Below, piece after piece: positions 35,287-46,009 of a stretch of DNA of 64,000 bases. The position numbers were made by a program, and so were the translations under genes. Every line of letters begins with the position of its first letter. Position 1 is the first letter of the stretch. The stretch comes from Thermodesulforhabdaceae bacterium (GTDB lineage Bacteria; Desulfobacterota; Syntrophobacteria; Syntrophobacterales; Thermodesulforhabdaceae), in the NCBI GenBank assembly GCA_037482015.1, contig JBBFKT010000004.1, positions 62,001-126,000 of the forward strand, given 5' to 3'. The notes under the pieces were generated by a model. That model was not told the DNA's origin and searched no databases. It was given only the letters and a program-made list of their open reading frames with translations.

Positions 35287-37130
35287 TGAGCACTCTTATC
35301 TCTGGACGTTAAAAAGTATTCTTCAATTACGGATGCCACAATAGGAGCAGCCGCTGAACCACCATGTCCCCCATGTTCAACAATAGCAACAACCACAATT
35401 TCAGGATCTGATGTGGGAGCGTATCCGGCAAACCATGCATGGTCTCGAAATTGTTTGGGTATTTTTGACTCGTTTTCTACACGTTCGGCAAACTTAATAA
35501 CCTGAGCTGTTCCGGTTTTACCAGCTATAGGTAAAGATTCTTTCCAAATTCTGTGAGCGGTTCCTCTTTGGTCCTTTACCACTCCTTCAAGCCCCATTTT
35601 GACTAGCTTAAAATAATCGGATTTAATAGGAATTTTTTTACTTTCTCCCGAAACACCTTTACTTTTTCCTTCTCCTTCAATTTTTTCTACTAGGAATGGT
35701 TTTTTAAGCACTCCATCACTTGCTATAGCCGCATAGGCTACAGCAAGCTGAATGGGTGTAACGGACAGATAACCCTGACCGATTGATACTGAAATTGTTT
35801 CTCCTTTATGCCATGGTTGTCGTAGAAATCTAAGTTTCCATTCGGGATCTGGAACGATGCCTGACTTTTCTACTGGAAGATCTATCCCTGTAGGGCTTCC
35901 CAAATTGAACATTTTAAAATATATGCTAAGTTTGGTTATACCTAATCTATTTCCCAGATTGTAGAAATAAACGTCGCAAGATTCAGTAATGGCTCTATAT
36001 AAATCTACTCCTCCATGTCCTCCCTTTTTCCAGCATCGGTAGTCTCGATTACCGAAACGGAAAAAACCGGGACAGTTGACACTGTCTGACTTTCCTATGA
36101 GTCCTTCCTGTAATCCTGCAAGAGCGATAAACGGTTTTATGGTCGATCCTGGTGGATAGGCTGATTGAATGGCTCTGTTTAAAAGAGGGTGACGTGGATC
36201 GGAGTTAAGCATCTTCCAATCCTCTGGCTTTATCCCTTTTACAAAGAGATTTTCATCGAAAGATGGGCTACTAACCATGGCAATTACTGCACCTGTTTTC
36301 ACATCTACTGCGACTACTACTCCTTCAACATTTTTCATAATTTCTTCAGCTTTATATTGGACCTGGGCATCAATAGTAAGCCAAATGTCGTGTCCAGGGA
36401 TTGGATCTTTCTCATCCAGCACTCTCAGCTTTCTCCCCAGGGCGTCCACTTCAACCTCTCGAACTCCTCTTGTTCCTCTGAGGACTTTTTCGTAAACCTT
36501 TTCTATACCTGTTTTTCCAATGTCATCACCACTGCTGTAGTCTGAATATTCAGGTTTTGCCAATTCATCTTCAGTAATTTCACCCAAGTATCCCAATATA
36601 TGGGAAGCCATACTGGGAAAACGATAATTTCTTACAGGTTCTATTTCTACATATATACCAGGCAGCCGATAATTGTTAGCTTCTATTTTTGCAAGGCAAT
36701 CCCAGCTTATGTCATTCATGATACGAATAGGTTTAAAAAGAGGTGTTCGACGGTTTTTTTCAATCGCCGCTATTAGATTTTCTTCCGGAATATTGCACAA
36801 AAAGGAAACTTTCTGAATCACATCTTGAACGTTTACTTTTTCCCTGACAAGATAAACGTGGTATGCAGGTCTATTATCTACCAGAACTGACCCCCTACGA
36901 TCGTATATGGTGCCTCGAGGGGCAGATACCGACTCTGTCCGCGTTCTATTATTTTCTGCTTGGTTAAAGAAAATTTCGCCTTTTATTATCTGCAAGTAAT
37001 ACAGCCTGAACCCATAGAGAGTAAGAAGGCCCAAAAAGAACCCCATCAATATGAATACATTTACTTTTACGTATTTGTCTCCGTTTTTCACTGTAAGATG
37101 ATATTTCAACTTCATTACTGTAAGCCCCAT
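35283..37130 (-). CDS. mrdA: Penicillin-binding protein 2 (elongation transpeptidase)
   Basis: A 615-residue class B PBP that cross-links peptidoglycan during rod elongation. It has one N-terminal membrane anchor (about 25-45, VFILMGFFLGLLTLYGF), a pedestal domain with RGTIYDRRG, and a C-terminal transpeptidase. The active-site motifs are YPPGSTIKP (Ser, Lys), TESCDVYFYN (SxD) and GKTGTAQ. The start at 37130 could move to the ATG at 37115. It lies between mreD and rodA in one operon. Confidence 0.97.
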   Translation of the reverse strand: MGLTVMKLKYHLTVKNGDKYVKVNVFILMGFFLGLLTLYGFRLYYLQIIKGEIFFNQAENNRTRTESVSAPRGTIYDRRGSVLVDNRPAYHVYLVREKVNVQDVIQKVSFLCNIPEENLIAAIEKNRRTPLFKPIRIMNDISWDCLAKIEANNYRLPGIYVEIEPVRNYRFPSMASHILGYLGEITEDELAKPEYSDYSSGDDIGKTGIEKVYEKVLRGTRGVREVEVDALGRKLRVLDEKDPIPGHDIWLTIDAQVQYKAEEIMKNVEGVVVAVDVKTGAVIAMVSSPSFDENLFVKGIKPEDWKMLNSDPRHPLLNRAIQSAYPPGSTIKPFIALAGLQEGLIGKSDSVNCPGFFRFGNRDYRCWKKGGHGGVDLYRAITESCDVYFYNLGNRLGITKLSIYFKMFNLGSPTGIDLPVEKSGIVPDPEWKLRFLRQPWHKGETISVSIGQGYLSVTPIQLAVAYAAIASDGVLKKPFLVEKIEGEGKSKGVSGESKKIPIKSDYFKLVKMGLEGVVKDQRGTAHRIWKESLPIAGKTGTAQVIKFAERVENESKIPKQFRDHAWFAGYAPTSDPEIVVVAIVEHGGHGGSAAAPIVASVIEEYFLTSRDKSAQ

Positions 37131-37146
37131 TGATGGAAGATTACCT

Positions 37147-37668
37147 TCACTCAGACCCTCCAGTAAGCCAGGATGAAATGGGTATCAGAAGCAGAATGGC
37201 AACGGCTACTGTTAGCCCAAAGCGGGGGATAAGAACTGACAATGTGAATTCTGCTAAGTTGTAGAAATATTCGTAGGAATTTACCACGTAAACAATGATG
37301 AATAATTCCTGAAGAGCAGCACATAGGGCTGTTAAAACGATTTGATAAGGTAGAGATTTCATTTCCATTTCATCTGCTGTTAGATGAACGAGAGCTACAG
37401 CACATACGTAGGTTGCAATATGAAATCCCCACAAACGACCGGATAAAGCATCTAGGAGATACCCTATTGCGACGGCGAAAAACATATGATGTATGGGTTT
37501 AAAAATGGGAGCTACGCCTACTATCAGATAAAGAAATAGATCTACTCTGGCGTATAAAGGTAAAGCTAAGTATGCCATAAGCCACTGGCAGAATAGCAGT
37601 ATTATTATAATGGCCATCAGACGTGGTAGGATGTATCGATATTCAATACGGGACTTTCTCGGCATCAT
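37147..37668 (-). CDS. mreD: Rod-shape-determining protein MreD
   Basis: A 173-residue membrane protein with about five transmembrane segments. MreD links MreC to the elongation complex. Family similarity is weak, as usual for MreD, so the call rests on size, hydrophobic profile and position between mreC (overlapping by four bases) and the PBP2 gene. Confidence 0.9.
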   Translation of the reverse strand: MMPRKSRIEYRYILPRLMAIIIILLFCQWLMAYLALPLYARVDLFLYLIVGVAPIFKPIHHMFFAVAIGYLLDALSGRLWGFHIATYVCAVALVHLTADEMEMKSLPYQIVLTALCAALQELFIIVYVVNSYEYFYNLAEFTLSVLIPRFGLTVAVAILLLIPISSWLTGGSE

Positions 37669-38510
37669 TTTTTGTTGTCCAGTTCCTGTTTGGGGAATTC
37701 CGAAGGGATAAGAACAAGCACCTCTTCAATGTGAGCTAGTCTGGCAACAGGGGTAACTTCTACCTGCTGAAAGATTTTTAGAGGGTCTTTGTAATTTACT
37801 TTGACGATTCCCACTTTAAGTCCTTCCGGGAAAATACCGTCTTTTCCTGATGTCACCAGCAGGTCGCCAGGTTTTATATCTACGTCGTTTCGGACATATT
37901 TAAGAGCACAACTCTGGAAATCCTTTCCCACAACGATGCCTCGAACTCTGTTGCGTTGCACATATACATCTAATGCACTCGCTGGATCTGTTATAAGCAT
38001 GACCCGAGAAAAACTTTTGCTTACATTAACGACTCGCCCGACCACTCCTTCATCATTAACTACGGGTGTATTTTCCACAACGCCGCTCTTGCTACCTCGG
38101 TTTATGATCACCGACTGAAAGAAACCGCTTAAATCATTTACCACCACCAGCGCCGGTATAGATTTCCACTCTATAGTAGTGCGAAATTCGAGAAGTCTCT
38201 TCAATCTCTGGTTTTCGATGTAGGCTTCTTTATATGCGAGAAGCTCATTTTCTAGGCGGATGATCTCTTTTCGCAACGCCTCGTTTTCTTCTTCAACGTG
38301 CACAAGCCAGACATATTTGGATATCAGTTCCTGAATGTTGTGGAAAACCTCCGTCCATGCAGAAAAAAGGGGCATGGTTAGGTTTAGCAGGGTTTGCTGG
38401 ATAGAATCCATTGTGTGGCGTTTGTAGTTAAGGGAAAATATATATAAAGTTATAATTAAAATAAACAAAACGAACAAAAAGCCCCTAATCTGTCTAAGAA
38501 AATTCCACAT
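37665..38510 (-). CDS. mreC: Rod-shape-determining protein MreC
   Basis: A 281-residue periplasmic protein anchored by one N-terminal helix (LFVLFILIITLYIFSL). A coiled coil follows (about 65-105, ENEALRKEIIRLENELLAYKE) and then two β-barrel domains with VVNDEGVVGRVV and PGDLLVTSGKDGIFPEGLKVG, which are MreC features. It connects cytoplasmic MreB with the PBPs. It lies 37 bases downstream of mreB. Confidence 0.96.
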   Translation of the reverse strand: MWNFLRQIRGFLFVLFILIITLYIFSLNYKRHTMDSIQQTLLNLTMPLFSAWTEVFHNIQELISKYVWLVHVEEENEALRKEIIRLENELLAYKEAYIENQRLKRLLEFRTTIEWKSIPALVVVNDLSGFFQSVIINRGSKSGVVENTPVVNDEGVVGRVVNVSKSFSRVMLITDPASALDVYVQRNRVRGIVVGKDFQSCALKYVRNDVDIKPGDLLVTSGKDGIFPEGLKVGIVKVNYKDPLKIFQQVEVTPVARLAHIEEVLVLIPSEFPKQELDNKK

Positions 38511-38546
38511 AAAGGTTCGTCCCGCAAAGTATAGCTAAAGAACTAT

Positions 38547-39922
<1,376 letters not shown>

Positions 39923-40010
39923 TGGTGCCTGGGGCGGGACTCGAACCCGCACGGAGACTAGCTCCAAAGGATTTTAAATCCTTTGTGTCTGCCTGTTCCA
40001 CCACCCAGGC
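39923..40010 (-). tRNA. tRNA-Leu (anticodon UAA)
   Basis: An 88-base gene including an encoded CCA. The acceptor stem is GCCTGGG/CCCAGGC with discriminator A. The anticodon arm AAAGGA-TTTAAAA-TCCTTT places TAA at the anticodon. A long variable arm (GGAGCTAGTCTCC) and the T arm GCGGGTTCGAGTCCCGC are typical of a class II tRNA-Leu. Confidence 0.97.
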
Positions 40011-40027
40011 TCTGGACTTTTTTCAAA

Positions 40028-40056
40028 ATACTAGTCAATTTTGCTTCAAAACTCAA
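40028..40056 (-). promoter_or_regulatory. Sigma-70-type promoter of tRNA-Leu(UAA)
   Basis: On the minus strand TTGAGT (40051-40056) and TAGTAT (40028-40033) are 17 bases apart. The -10 box ends 17 bases before the tRNA 5' end, so the transcript would start just upstream of it. Confidence 0.6.
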
Positions 40057-40498
40057 GCCTTAATCAAGGATATACAAAAAATTTTATGTAGAAATGGGGT
40101 TGTGAGCCTTTTGGAAACACGTATTTTCTTGGCGAACCACAAAAATGGCAAAAATTTGTGCGGGATATACATGGAGTTTTTGAACGCCATAGATCGAGAC
40201 TGAGAGTTTTTCGGTGAATTTTTATATCTTGATAGTATACTCTAAACAGAAGCTGTGGTGGTTATATTCATGCATTGTTCCCAAGGCATGATAAGTTTAT
40301 GGTTTGATAAAGTTCGAAGATTATGAGCATCCACGGATGGTTGTTTATGCTTTTTCGTTTTGTTCTTTCTTGAAAGCTAGTTATGTGGAAGTAGATACTA
40401 GCTGGCCATCTCTAAAGCTCTTCTTCTAGCTCTTTGTAAAATCGCTAGAAATGTTAGTTTGAAAAGTGTAAATCTGCTAGCGATCAATATAAGTTCAT
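40057..40498. other. Gene-free, AT-rich region
   Basis: I see no gene, RNA or clear repeat in these roughly 440 bases. They separate the tRNA promoter from the stop of the exonuclease gene and mark a change to more AT-rich sequence. Confidence 0.5.
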
Positions 40499-41101
40499 TT
40501 ACACAAAGCAACTTGCCTTACATAGTCTCATATTTTTGATTATATTAAATAGCTGCTTTGTAGTCCTGATTTTGTTCCTCACTATTTGAATTTGAAAAAT
40601 CTGGGCAGCGATGAAGGCATCTGATAAAGCATTATGACGGAAACTGCATTTTATTCCATAGCTATGAGCAATAGTGTCTAAGTCAAGTTTTAATGAGTGA
40701 TTTTTCGAGCACTTTAGGTAAGCTAGAGCCGTTTCCAATTCAGCGATATCAATATATTTTCTACGAAAATCCTTTGATAGTTTTTTAAAATATCTTTGTA
40801 AGAATAGATAGTCGAATTGTATAGAATGTCCTACAAGAATTCCGTCTAGTATGTTTAAAAGGGCAGGAGCTATCTCTTCAAAAGAAGGGGCATTAGACAA
40901 GTCTTTTAGCAGTATTCCATGGTACTTTACCGTATCATATTTATAAATTTCTGGTTTAATCAAGGTAAAAAAAGCTTTTTTCATCAGGATCTTCATGTCC
41001 TTAATAGGTATAGCTGCAATTGATATTATATGGTCTCTTTCAATATCTAAGCCGGTAGTTTCCAAATCAAGGGCAATGAAGGTTGATGTATTTATGTCCA
41101 T
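40499..41101 (-). CDS. DEDDh 3'-5' exonuclease (DnaQ-like)
   Basis: A 200-residue exonuclease of the DnaQ superfamily. The metal-binding motifs are all there: DLETTG (Exo I, about 12-17), VGHSIQFDYLFL (Exo II) and RHNALSDAFIAA (Exo III, with the DEDDh His). There is no polymerase or helicase domain, so it is a stand-alone enzyme acting on single-stranded DNA or RNA. Its ATG overlaps the stop of the DUF294 gene (TAATG), meaning the two are translated together. Such a pair next to an acetate-type symporter recurs in other bacteria, but its purpose is unclear. Confidence 0.88.
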   Translation of the reverse strand: MDINTSTFIALDLETTGLDIERDHIISIAAIPIKDMKILMKKAFFTLIKPEIYKYDTVKYHGILLKDLSNAPSFEEIAPALLNILDGILVGHSIQFDYLFLQRYFKKLSKDFRRKYIDIAELETALAYLKCSKNHSLKLDLDTIAHSYGIKCSFRHNALSDAFIAAQIFQIQIVRNKIRTTKQLFNIIKNMRLCKASCFV

Positions 41102-42909
41102 TAGAGACCTCTCTCTATATTATAGCGAGATTTTAACATTTTCTGGAATGAAGCAGTGATTTTTAGAGATTCCTTGAGAATTATTATGTCTAGTGTATCA
41201 AGTTCCTTTGCGCTTATGTTGTTGTCTGCTGGTTTGCCATATTTTATTGCCTTTGATTGATGTCTTAAACGCAAAGTCTGCATGAAATCAAATGCTTCTT
41301 TGAGATCTTCCGACATTTGGATTCCTATGGCTTTAATATCTCTTAAGGCTTGAATTCTTTCTATGGTATTAGTTATTTCTAATATCTTATTATCTAATGA
41401 AAGAACTCTGATACCATTGACAATAGGATATATAGCATACTTTTTTAGATCTATACCTTGTTTTAGTCCTTTTATACCCCATATGCCGATAGGCGGATTT
41501 AATACAGTTGCGTCGTAGGCTAATAGTCGTATGGACTGATTGGTCGAGGATTTATATATGTGGTCTAGCAATTCCTTTAATGGTTCTGGGTCACCGTAGA
41601 TAGGACGCATATCAAGAAAAACTGTTAGGTACCTTAAATGATCAGATGTTGGCTCTTCAAACCAACGTCTAAATAATTCCTTCCAACCTTCAAGCGAAAG
41701 GTGCCAGTTCTTATTAGAAGCCATATAATTGGCCGAGCATTTTGGTATGTCGATCTTTTCTAATGCATCGTTAATGCGTGACGCAAGTTCCAAAAAAGTA
41801 TTAGATGATAAAAGGATTATGGCGTTATCTTGATCTGTAGTAATAACCTGCTCTTTTCTACCAGAACTACCCATATGTATCCATACAAAATCTTGATCAT
41901 AAACCTCTGAACTTAGTAACCTTATGACCTGATTTGTAATTGTGTCATATACAGAAGTAATCATTCTTGATAGCCTATGGAAACTCAAGCCTTTAATGCT
42001 CATATCAGCAATAGCAATTTTAAGTAGTCTAAAAATATTTCCTATAGTTTCAATATTTGTAGCTTTAATAATCTTTCGATAGAGAGTTAAAATTGAGAAA
42101 AAAGGAACCAGATGAGTGAAAATATCTTTACTCGTAATAACCCCTACAACTCTCTCTTCGTTATCGACAATAATTAGATGATCAATTCCATGATTAAGCA
42201 TCTTGGTATAGGCTTCTATAATAGGGGTTTGTTTATCGACATATATAGGTGGAGAACTCATAAGTTTGCTGATTCTAACGTTCTGGAGTCCTTCAAGTAG
42301 CGCTCGTCTAAGATCTTTATTTGTTATAATACCAACTGCTTTCGTGTTGTCTAATACAACAATGGAACCCACTTTTTCTCTTTCCATTAATTGTACAGCT
42401 TCTGTAATTGTATTTGTAATATTACAAGTTACAGGAGATCTAGAAATAATAGTTCCCACTTCAGCCATCCCAAAATCTTCTGGTAAAGGCTTTTCGTCTT
42501 GAGCCATTTGACAAAAAAGACTAAATCGCCTTTCTGCTAAGGATTTGAAAAAGGAAGCAAAATTTGGATTTTGTTCATAGACTTTTACAAAAGTGGAAGC
42601 TTCAAAAGCATAGCAAATTGTTTCTTGAAGTGTTTTAGCTTCGTAGAGAGATGGTGTGGAATTAACCACCGACCAGAGGCCAAAAATTTCTCCTTTAGAT
42701 ACAATATCTACTATTTCTGTATTGCCATAAAGTCCGACCAGACCTGAATAAACCATGTAAACTGCTGGGCTAAAATCTCCTTGATGATATATTGAAATAT
42801 TTTCAGGAAACATGACTACTTCCATTGAATTGACTAGCCTGTCTAGATGAGCTTCACTTAGGAAGGAAAATGGTTTTATCTTTTTCAAAAATTCTTTCGG
42901 GGGAGTCAT
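41101..42909 (-). CDS. cNMP-binding/CBS/DUF294 nucleotidyltransferase-like signalling protein
   Basis: A 602-residue cytoplasmic protein of four modules. Residues ~10-130 are a cyclic-nucleotide-binding domain (ISIYHQGDFSPAVYMVYSG). Residues ~155-275 are a pair of CBS domains (MEREKVGSIVVLD; YTKMLNHGIDHLIIVD) that sense adenine nucleotides. Residues ~300-440 are the DUF294 nucleotidyltransferase with GSSGRKEQ and TTDQDNAIIL, as in GlnD. The last ~150 residues are DUF294_C. It may modify or control a partner in response to energy state; this is inference. It lies in an operon with a sodium/organic-acid symporter. Confidence 0.88.
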   Translation of the reverse strand: MTPPKEFLKKIKPFSFLSEAHLDRLVNSMEVVMFPENISIYHQGDFSPAVYMVYSGLVGLYGNTEIVDIVSKGEIFGLWSVVNSTPSLYEAKTLQETICYAFEASTFVKVYEQNPNFASFFKSLAERRFSLFCQMAQDEKPLPEDFGMAEVGTIISRSPVTCNITNTITEAVQLMEREKVGSIVVLDNTKAVGIITNKDLRRALLEGLQNVRISKLMSSPPIYVDKQTPIIEAYTKMLNHGIDHLIIVDNEERVVGVITSKDIFTHLVPFFSILTLYRKIIKATNIETIGNIFRLLKIAIADMSIKGLSFHRLSRMITSVYDTITNQVIRLLSSEVYDQDFVWIHMGSSGRKEQVITTDQDNAIILLSSNTFLELASRINDALEKIDIPKCSANYMASNKNWHLSLEGWKELFRRWFEEPTSDHLRYLTVFLDMRPIYGDPEPLKELLDHIYKSSTNQSIRLLAYDATVLNPPIGIWGIKGLKQGIDLKKYAIYPIVNGIRVLSLDNKILEITNTIERIQALRDIKAIGIQMSEDLKEAFDFMQTLRLRHQSKAIKYGKPADNNISAKELDTLDIIILKESLKITASFQKMLKSRYNIERGL

Positions 42910-42962
42910 ATCTTATGCTCCGGTAACGTTAATTAAAGAAGAAGCTAGGCGATATCACATAT

Positions 42963-43856
42963 TCATTTAATGAAGATTTCTCTAAAATCTTGCGGGATTG
43001 TTTTCATTTCTTCTGGTATTTCCTCAATGACGTTTTCCAAAGTGATTATTTCTTTTTTGATTAATTTTGATATTTCTTTTTTTTCCTGTTTGTCCTGATA
43101 TATGTATTTTGCATATAGCTCAGATAGAATTTTTACTGGATAACCTTCAAGTTGATTGAGGCTTTCTCTTAAAGGTTCCAGAGATTCATTCCAATATTCA
43201 AGTACTGAAGAAAGATTGCCCAGTCTTGCCGTGTCTATACCAAGTTGTTCTGCTAGAATTTTTTCGGATTCAAGTTTTTCAGAAAGACCGGGCACCTGAT
43301 TAGATAAATATAGCAATTGATTTATTTCCGTTATGCTAGAAGATTGCTTTTTTTGGTCATATGTTTCCAAAAGGAGCACCACCTTAAATTGTTGGCATTG
43401 GTAATTCCCTATTTGATGTATGCCAGGAAGCTTAGAGATAGTTATTACCGGTTTTTTTACTTCAAAACGCTCTGAAGATGGTCTTGACATTAAATCAGTT
43501 GCAGGAACAATAGAACCTTGTAGCCAAGAGAGATTTTTAATATTTTCTAAAGGATATACTAAGATTTTGTTAATATCCCAAGATATTTCTCTTACTTCTC
43601 TTTTGTCAAGCAAGAAGATTGTAGTATGTCTATCCTGTTTTTCTTTTCCATAAAAACGACGCATCCACTCGCCAGTATAAGTTTTTTGTACATCAAATAT
43701 TATATACTTGTTATCGTAAGCTGCTTTTGTTGTACCAGTTTCTTGTCCAGTTAAAAAGTGAATCCTTTCGAAGTTATGAACATATAATACGTCGGCATTC
43801 ACTGTTTTAGGGATTAGAATCAGCAATATCATTAAATACTTAACTGCTATATTCAT
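42963..43856 (-). CDS. Secreted hypothetical protein with coiled C-terminal half
   Basis: I do not recognise this 297-residue protein. Residues 1-21 form a signal peptide (LMILLILIPKTVNA). The first half (to about 180) is β-rich and predicted to be extracytoplasmic. The second half is helical and charged (SKLIKKEIITLENVIEEIPEEMK). There is no lipobox and one Cys in the mature part. It lies between a small membrane protein (three bases upstream) and the DUF294 gene, so it belongs to the symporter operon and may act in the periplasm with it. Base composition is AT-rich like its neighbours. Confidence 0.6.
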   Translation of the reverse strand: MNIAVKYLMILLILIPKTVNADVLYVHNFERIHFLTGQETGTTKAAYDNKYIIFDVQKTYTGEWMRRFYGKEKQDRHTTIFLLDKREVREISWDINKILVYPLENIKNLSWLQGSIVPATDLMSRPSSERFEVKKPVITISKLPGIHQIGNYQCQQFKVVLLLETYDQKKQSSSITEINQLLYLSNQVPGLSEKLESEKILAEQLGIDTARLGNLSSVLEYWNESLEPLRESLNQLEGYPVKILSELYAKYIYQDKQEKKEISKLIKKEIITLENVIEEIPEEMKTIPQDFREIFIK

Positions 43857-43859
43857 ACT

Positions 43860-44090
43860 TCATAGACCCCACAATCTTCTATGGATTATGCCTCCAAGAA
43901 ACATGGTACATATAGGGACTCCAATTCCGAAAAGACATCCCAAGAACAGACTACGACCGGGATCAAAACCATACGGCTTTGTAAAATAGAGAATAAAATT
44001 AAAGCCAACTCCCAGATAAAAATAGAGAAGATACCATTTTCTCCAATTTCGTTCCCAGTGCTTTTGACGTCTCAACTTTTTTTCATCCAT
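43860..44090 (-). CDS. Small two-helix membrane protein of the symporter operon
   Basis: A 76-residue protein with a basic N-terminus (KKLRRQKHWERNWRKW) and two hydrophobic segments (LLYFYLGVGFNFILYF; LFLGCLFGIGVPICTMFLGG). The N-terminus would lie in the cytoplasm. I do not recognise the family. It follows the symporter by 61 bases with GGAG before the ATG, and may be an accessory subunit. The distance to the next gene is three bases. Confidence 0.6.
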   Translation of the reverse strand: MDEKKLRRQKHWERNWRKWYLLYFYLGVGFNFILYFTKPYGFDPGRSLFLGCLFGIGVPICTMFLGGIIHRRLWGL

Positions 44091-44151
44091 ATAGCTCCTC
44101 CAATTTTGACTTTAAAGGTTGGGGGATCACCCCCAACCGATTACAATAAAA

Positions 44152-45747
44152 CTATTCCTCCGGACGTAAATCGTAGGAATATTTTTTAATGACCTCTTCT
44201 CTGTTAGGTTTAGTAATTAAACTCAAAATTATAAAGAAAACAAATCCCACAAAGACCCAATAAAATTGATGGGGTGTCACTATACCTCCTTTTTCTCCAA
44301 GGAAAAACCAATGGGGGCTTCCCAGTTTTGAGTTTGCATACATCCAAGAGAAGGTTGATAATACCGTCATTACCAGAATATTGATTATCGCAGCGGTTGT
44401 GTTTGCTCTATGCCACCAGATGCCAAGTATAAGTGGTGGTCCTACAGAGCAAAGAATAACTATAAAAGCCGCTCCTGATATATCCAGTACTAGAGCTGGG
44501 GGATTAAAAGCAACTATTGTACATATGATTGTAACAATTGTTGTCATCAACCTGGTTACTTGGACTGGCTTTTCTTCTGGCCATTTGCTACCAAAGACCT
44601 TACCTATCAGGTCTCTTCCCATCAGAACGTTAAGCACCATAACCCATCCGGCCGCGGTAGACATAGCTATAGCCAATCCACCGGCACAAATCACAGCCAA
44701 CAGGAATGGGCTCTTTAGGCTTTCCATTGCAGCTATCATTGAATAATCTGTAACTGCTGCGCCGCCAACGCCATATACTTGCTTCATATGTTTGAGAACA
44801 TCCATGGCGCTTTTGATACCCTCGATTTGCATGAAAGGATGAAGAGTCTCAATGAGTGTTCGAGCAGCTGTTCCTATTATGACTAGGCCTACGTACATTG
44901 ATCCTCCGAAAAATACAGCCCAAAAGATACTACGCCGTGCCGATTTAATATCTTGAGCTGTAAAAAATCGCACGACTGTATAAGGCATGGCTGCAAAACC
45001 AAAATGCCAAGTATAGTAGAACCCTACTATACCAGTCCACATACCCATCAAAGCATGGCTTGGCTTTGCGTGAGCGTATGGTGTATTAAAGAAATTAGGT
45101 GATGTAGCAAGTACCGCCTCCGTCATTGCATTGATACCACCGAAATGAGCTATGGTATAGATAGCACCAATAACTGCTGCTAGCGACATCGCAATTCCCT
45201 GAAAAGCTGCAGACCATGTGGTTGCTACCATACCACCCCAATAAACGTATATGAAAACGACAAGAGCACCAATTACCACAGATACATTGAAATTGACTTT
45301 TAAGATTGCTAGCATGAATAGAGCAGTTCCCACTATTGACAATGTAACATAGGCAAAACCTGCAATTATGGTAGGAATACCTGCTACCAATCGAAGCCAT
45401 TTGCTATCATAACGATCAGCATAATAATCGGTAAATGAGGTAGGAGCATACTTTCGTAATGGAGCGGCCGTAAGTAATGTTGCTATCGGCATGCCACCGA
45501 TTATTCCCACGAGAGCCCACCAGAATGGATAGCCTAGTAAGAATATGAATGCTGGAAGCCCAAGAAAACTTGCAGGACTTAAGTAAGTTGATGCAAGCGC
45601 TGCTCCATTAATAAAGGATCCAACTTTACGACCAGCTACGTAATAATCAGATGCATTTAACGCCGCTTTCCTGGAATACCAGCCTATAGCTATCATAACG
45701 GCAAAATACAAAACTGCCCCTAAAATTACCACCGGATTGGCTCCCAT
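44152..45747 (-). CDS. Sodium:solute symporter (acetate/monocarboxylate type, ActP-like)
   Basis: A 531-residue SSS-family transporter with about 13 transmembrane segments. It has the family's early SDYYVAGRKVGSFINGAALASTYLSPASFLG (quoted in part: DYYVAGR, ASTYLSPASFLG), KYAPTSFTDYYADRY, and AGGLAIAMSTAAGWVM in the later core. It is likely to take up acetate, propionate or another short acid with Na+. GAGGTAAAAATG marks the start. A small membrane partner gene lies 25 bases upstream; downstream in the same operon are a signalling protein and an exonuclease. Confidence 0.92.
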   Translation of the reverse strand: MGANPVVILGAVLYFAVMIAIGWYSRKAALNASDYYVAGRKVGSFINGAALASTYLSPASFLGLPAFIFLLGYPFWWALVGIIGGMPIATLLTAAPLRKYAPTSFTDYYADRYDSKWLRLVAGIPTIIAGFAYVTLSIVGTALFMLAILKVNFNVSVVIGALVVFIYVYWGGMVATTWSAAFQGIAMSLAAVIGAIYTIAHFGGINAMTEAVLATSPNFFNTPYAHAKPSHALMGMWTGIVGFYYTWHFGFAAMPYTVVRFFTAQDIKSARRSIFWAVFFGGSMYVGLVIIGTAARTLIETLHPFMQIEGIKSAMDVLKHMKQVYGVGGAAVTDYSMIAAMESLKSPFLLAVICAGGLAIAMSTAAGWVMVLNVLMGRDLIGKVFGSKWPEEKPVQVTRLMTTIVTIICTIVAFNPPALVLDISGAAFIVILCSVGPPLILGIWWHRANTTAAIINILVMTVLSTFSWMYANSKLGSPHWFFLGEKGGIVTPHQFYWVFVGFVFFIILSLITKPNREEVIKKYSYDLRPEE

Positions 45748-45772
45748 TTTTACCTCCTCAGTTTATCATCTT

Positions 45773-46009
45773 TTATTTGGTTTGCTTACGTTCTTCACGC
45801 TTTTCTTCAGCTTTGTAAAATAGTACAGCTACCAACATGTTCAAAATCCAGAGACCAATTAACCAGTTGTAAATATAACAAAAAGGTATTCCTAAAAATT
45901 TCATTAAAGGAAATCCCGGAATTGATGTTTCAAGAATAAAAAAAAGAAAAAACCAACCATAAAGTATCAGCATCCCTAACCAAAATACTTTCGGTAATCT
46001 CTTAAACAT
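45773..46009 (-). CDS. DUF3311-like small membrane subunit of the symporter
   Basis: A 78-residue protein with two hydrophobic segments (VFWLGMLILYGWFFLFF; FCYIYNWLIGLWILNMLVAVLFY) and a charged tail (KAEEKREERKQ). The GIPFCYIYNW segment resembles DUF3311, a small protein encoded next to SSS-family symporters. The start at 46009 is chosen because GGAGGG lies eight bases upstream. It is the first gene of the six-gene operon and probably part of the transporter. Confidence 0.7.
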   Translation of the reverse strand: MFKRLPKVFWLGMLILYGWFFLFFILETSIPGFPLMKFLGIPFCYIYNWLIGLWILNMLVAVLFYKAEEKREERKQTK

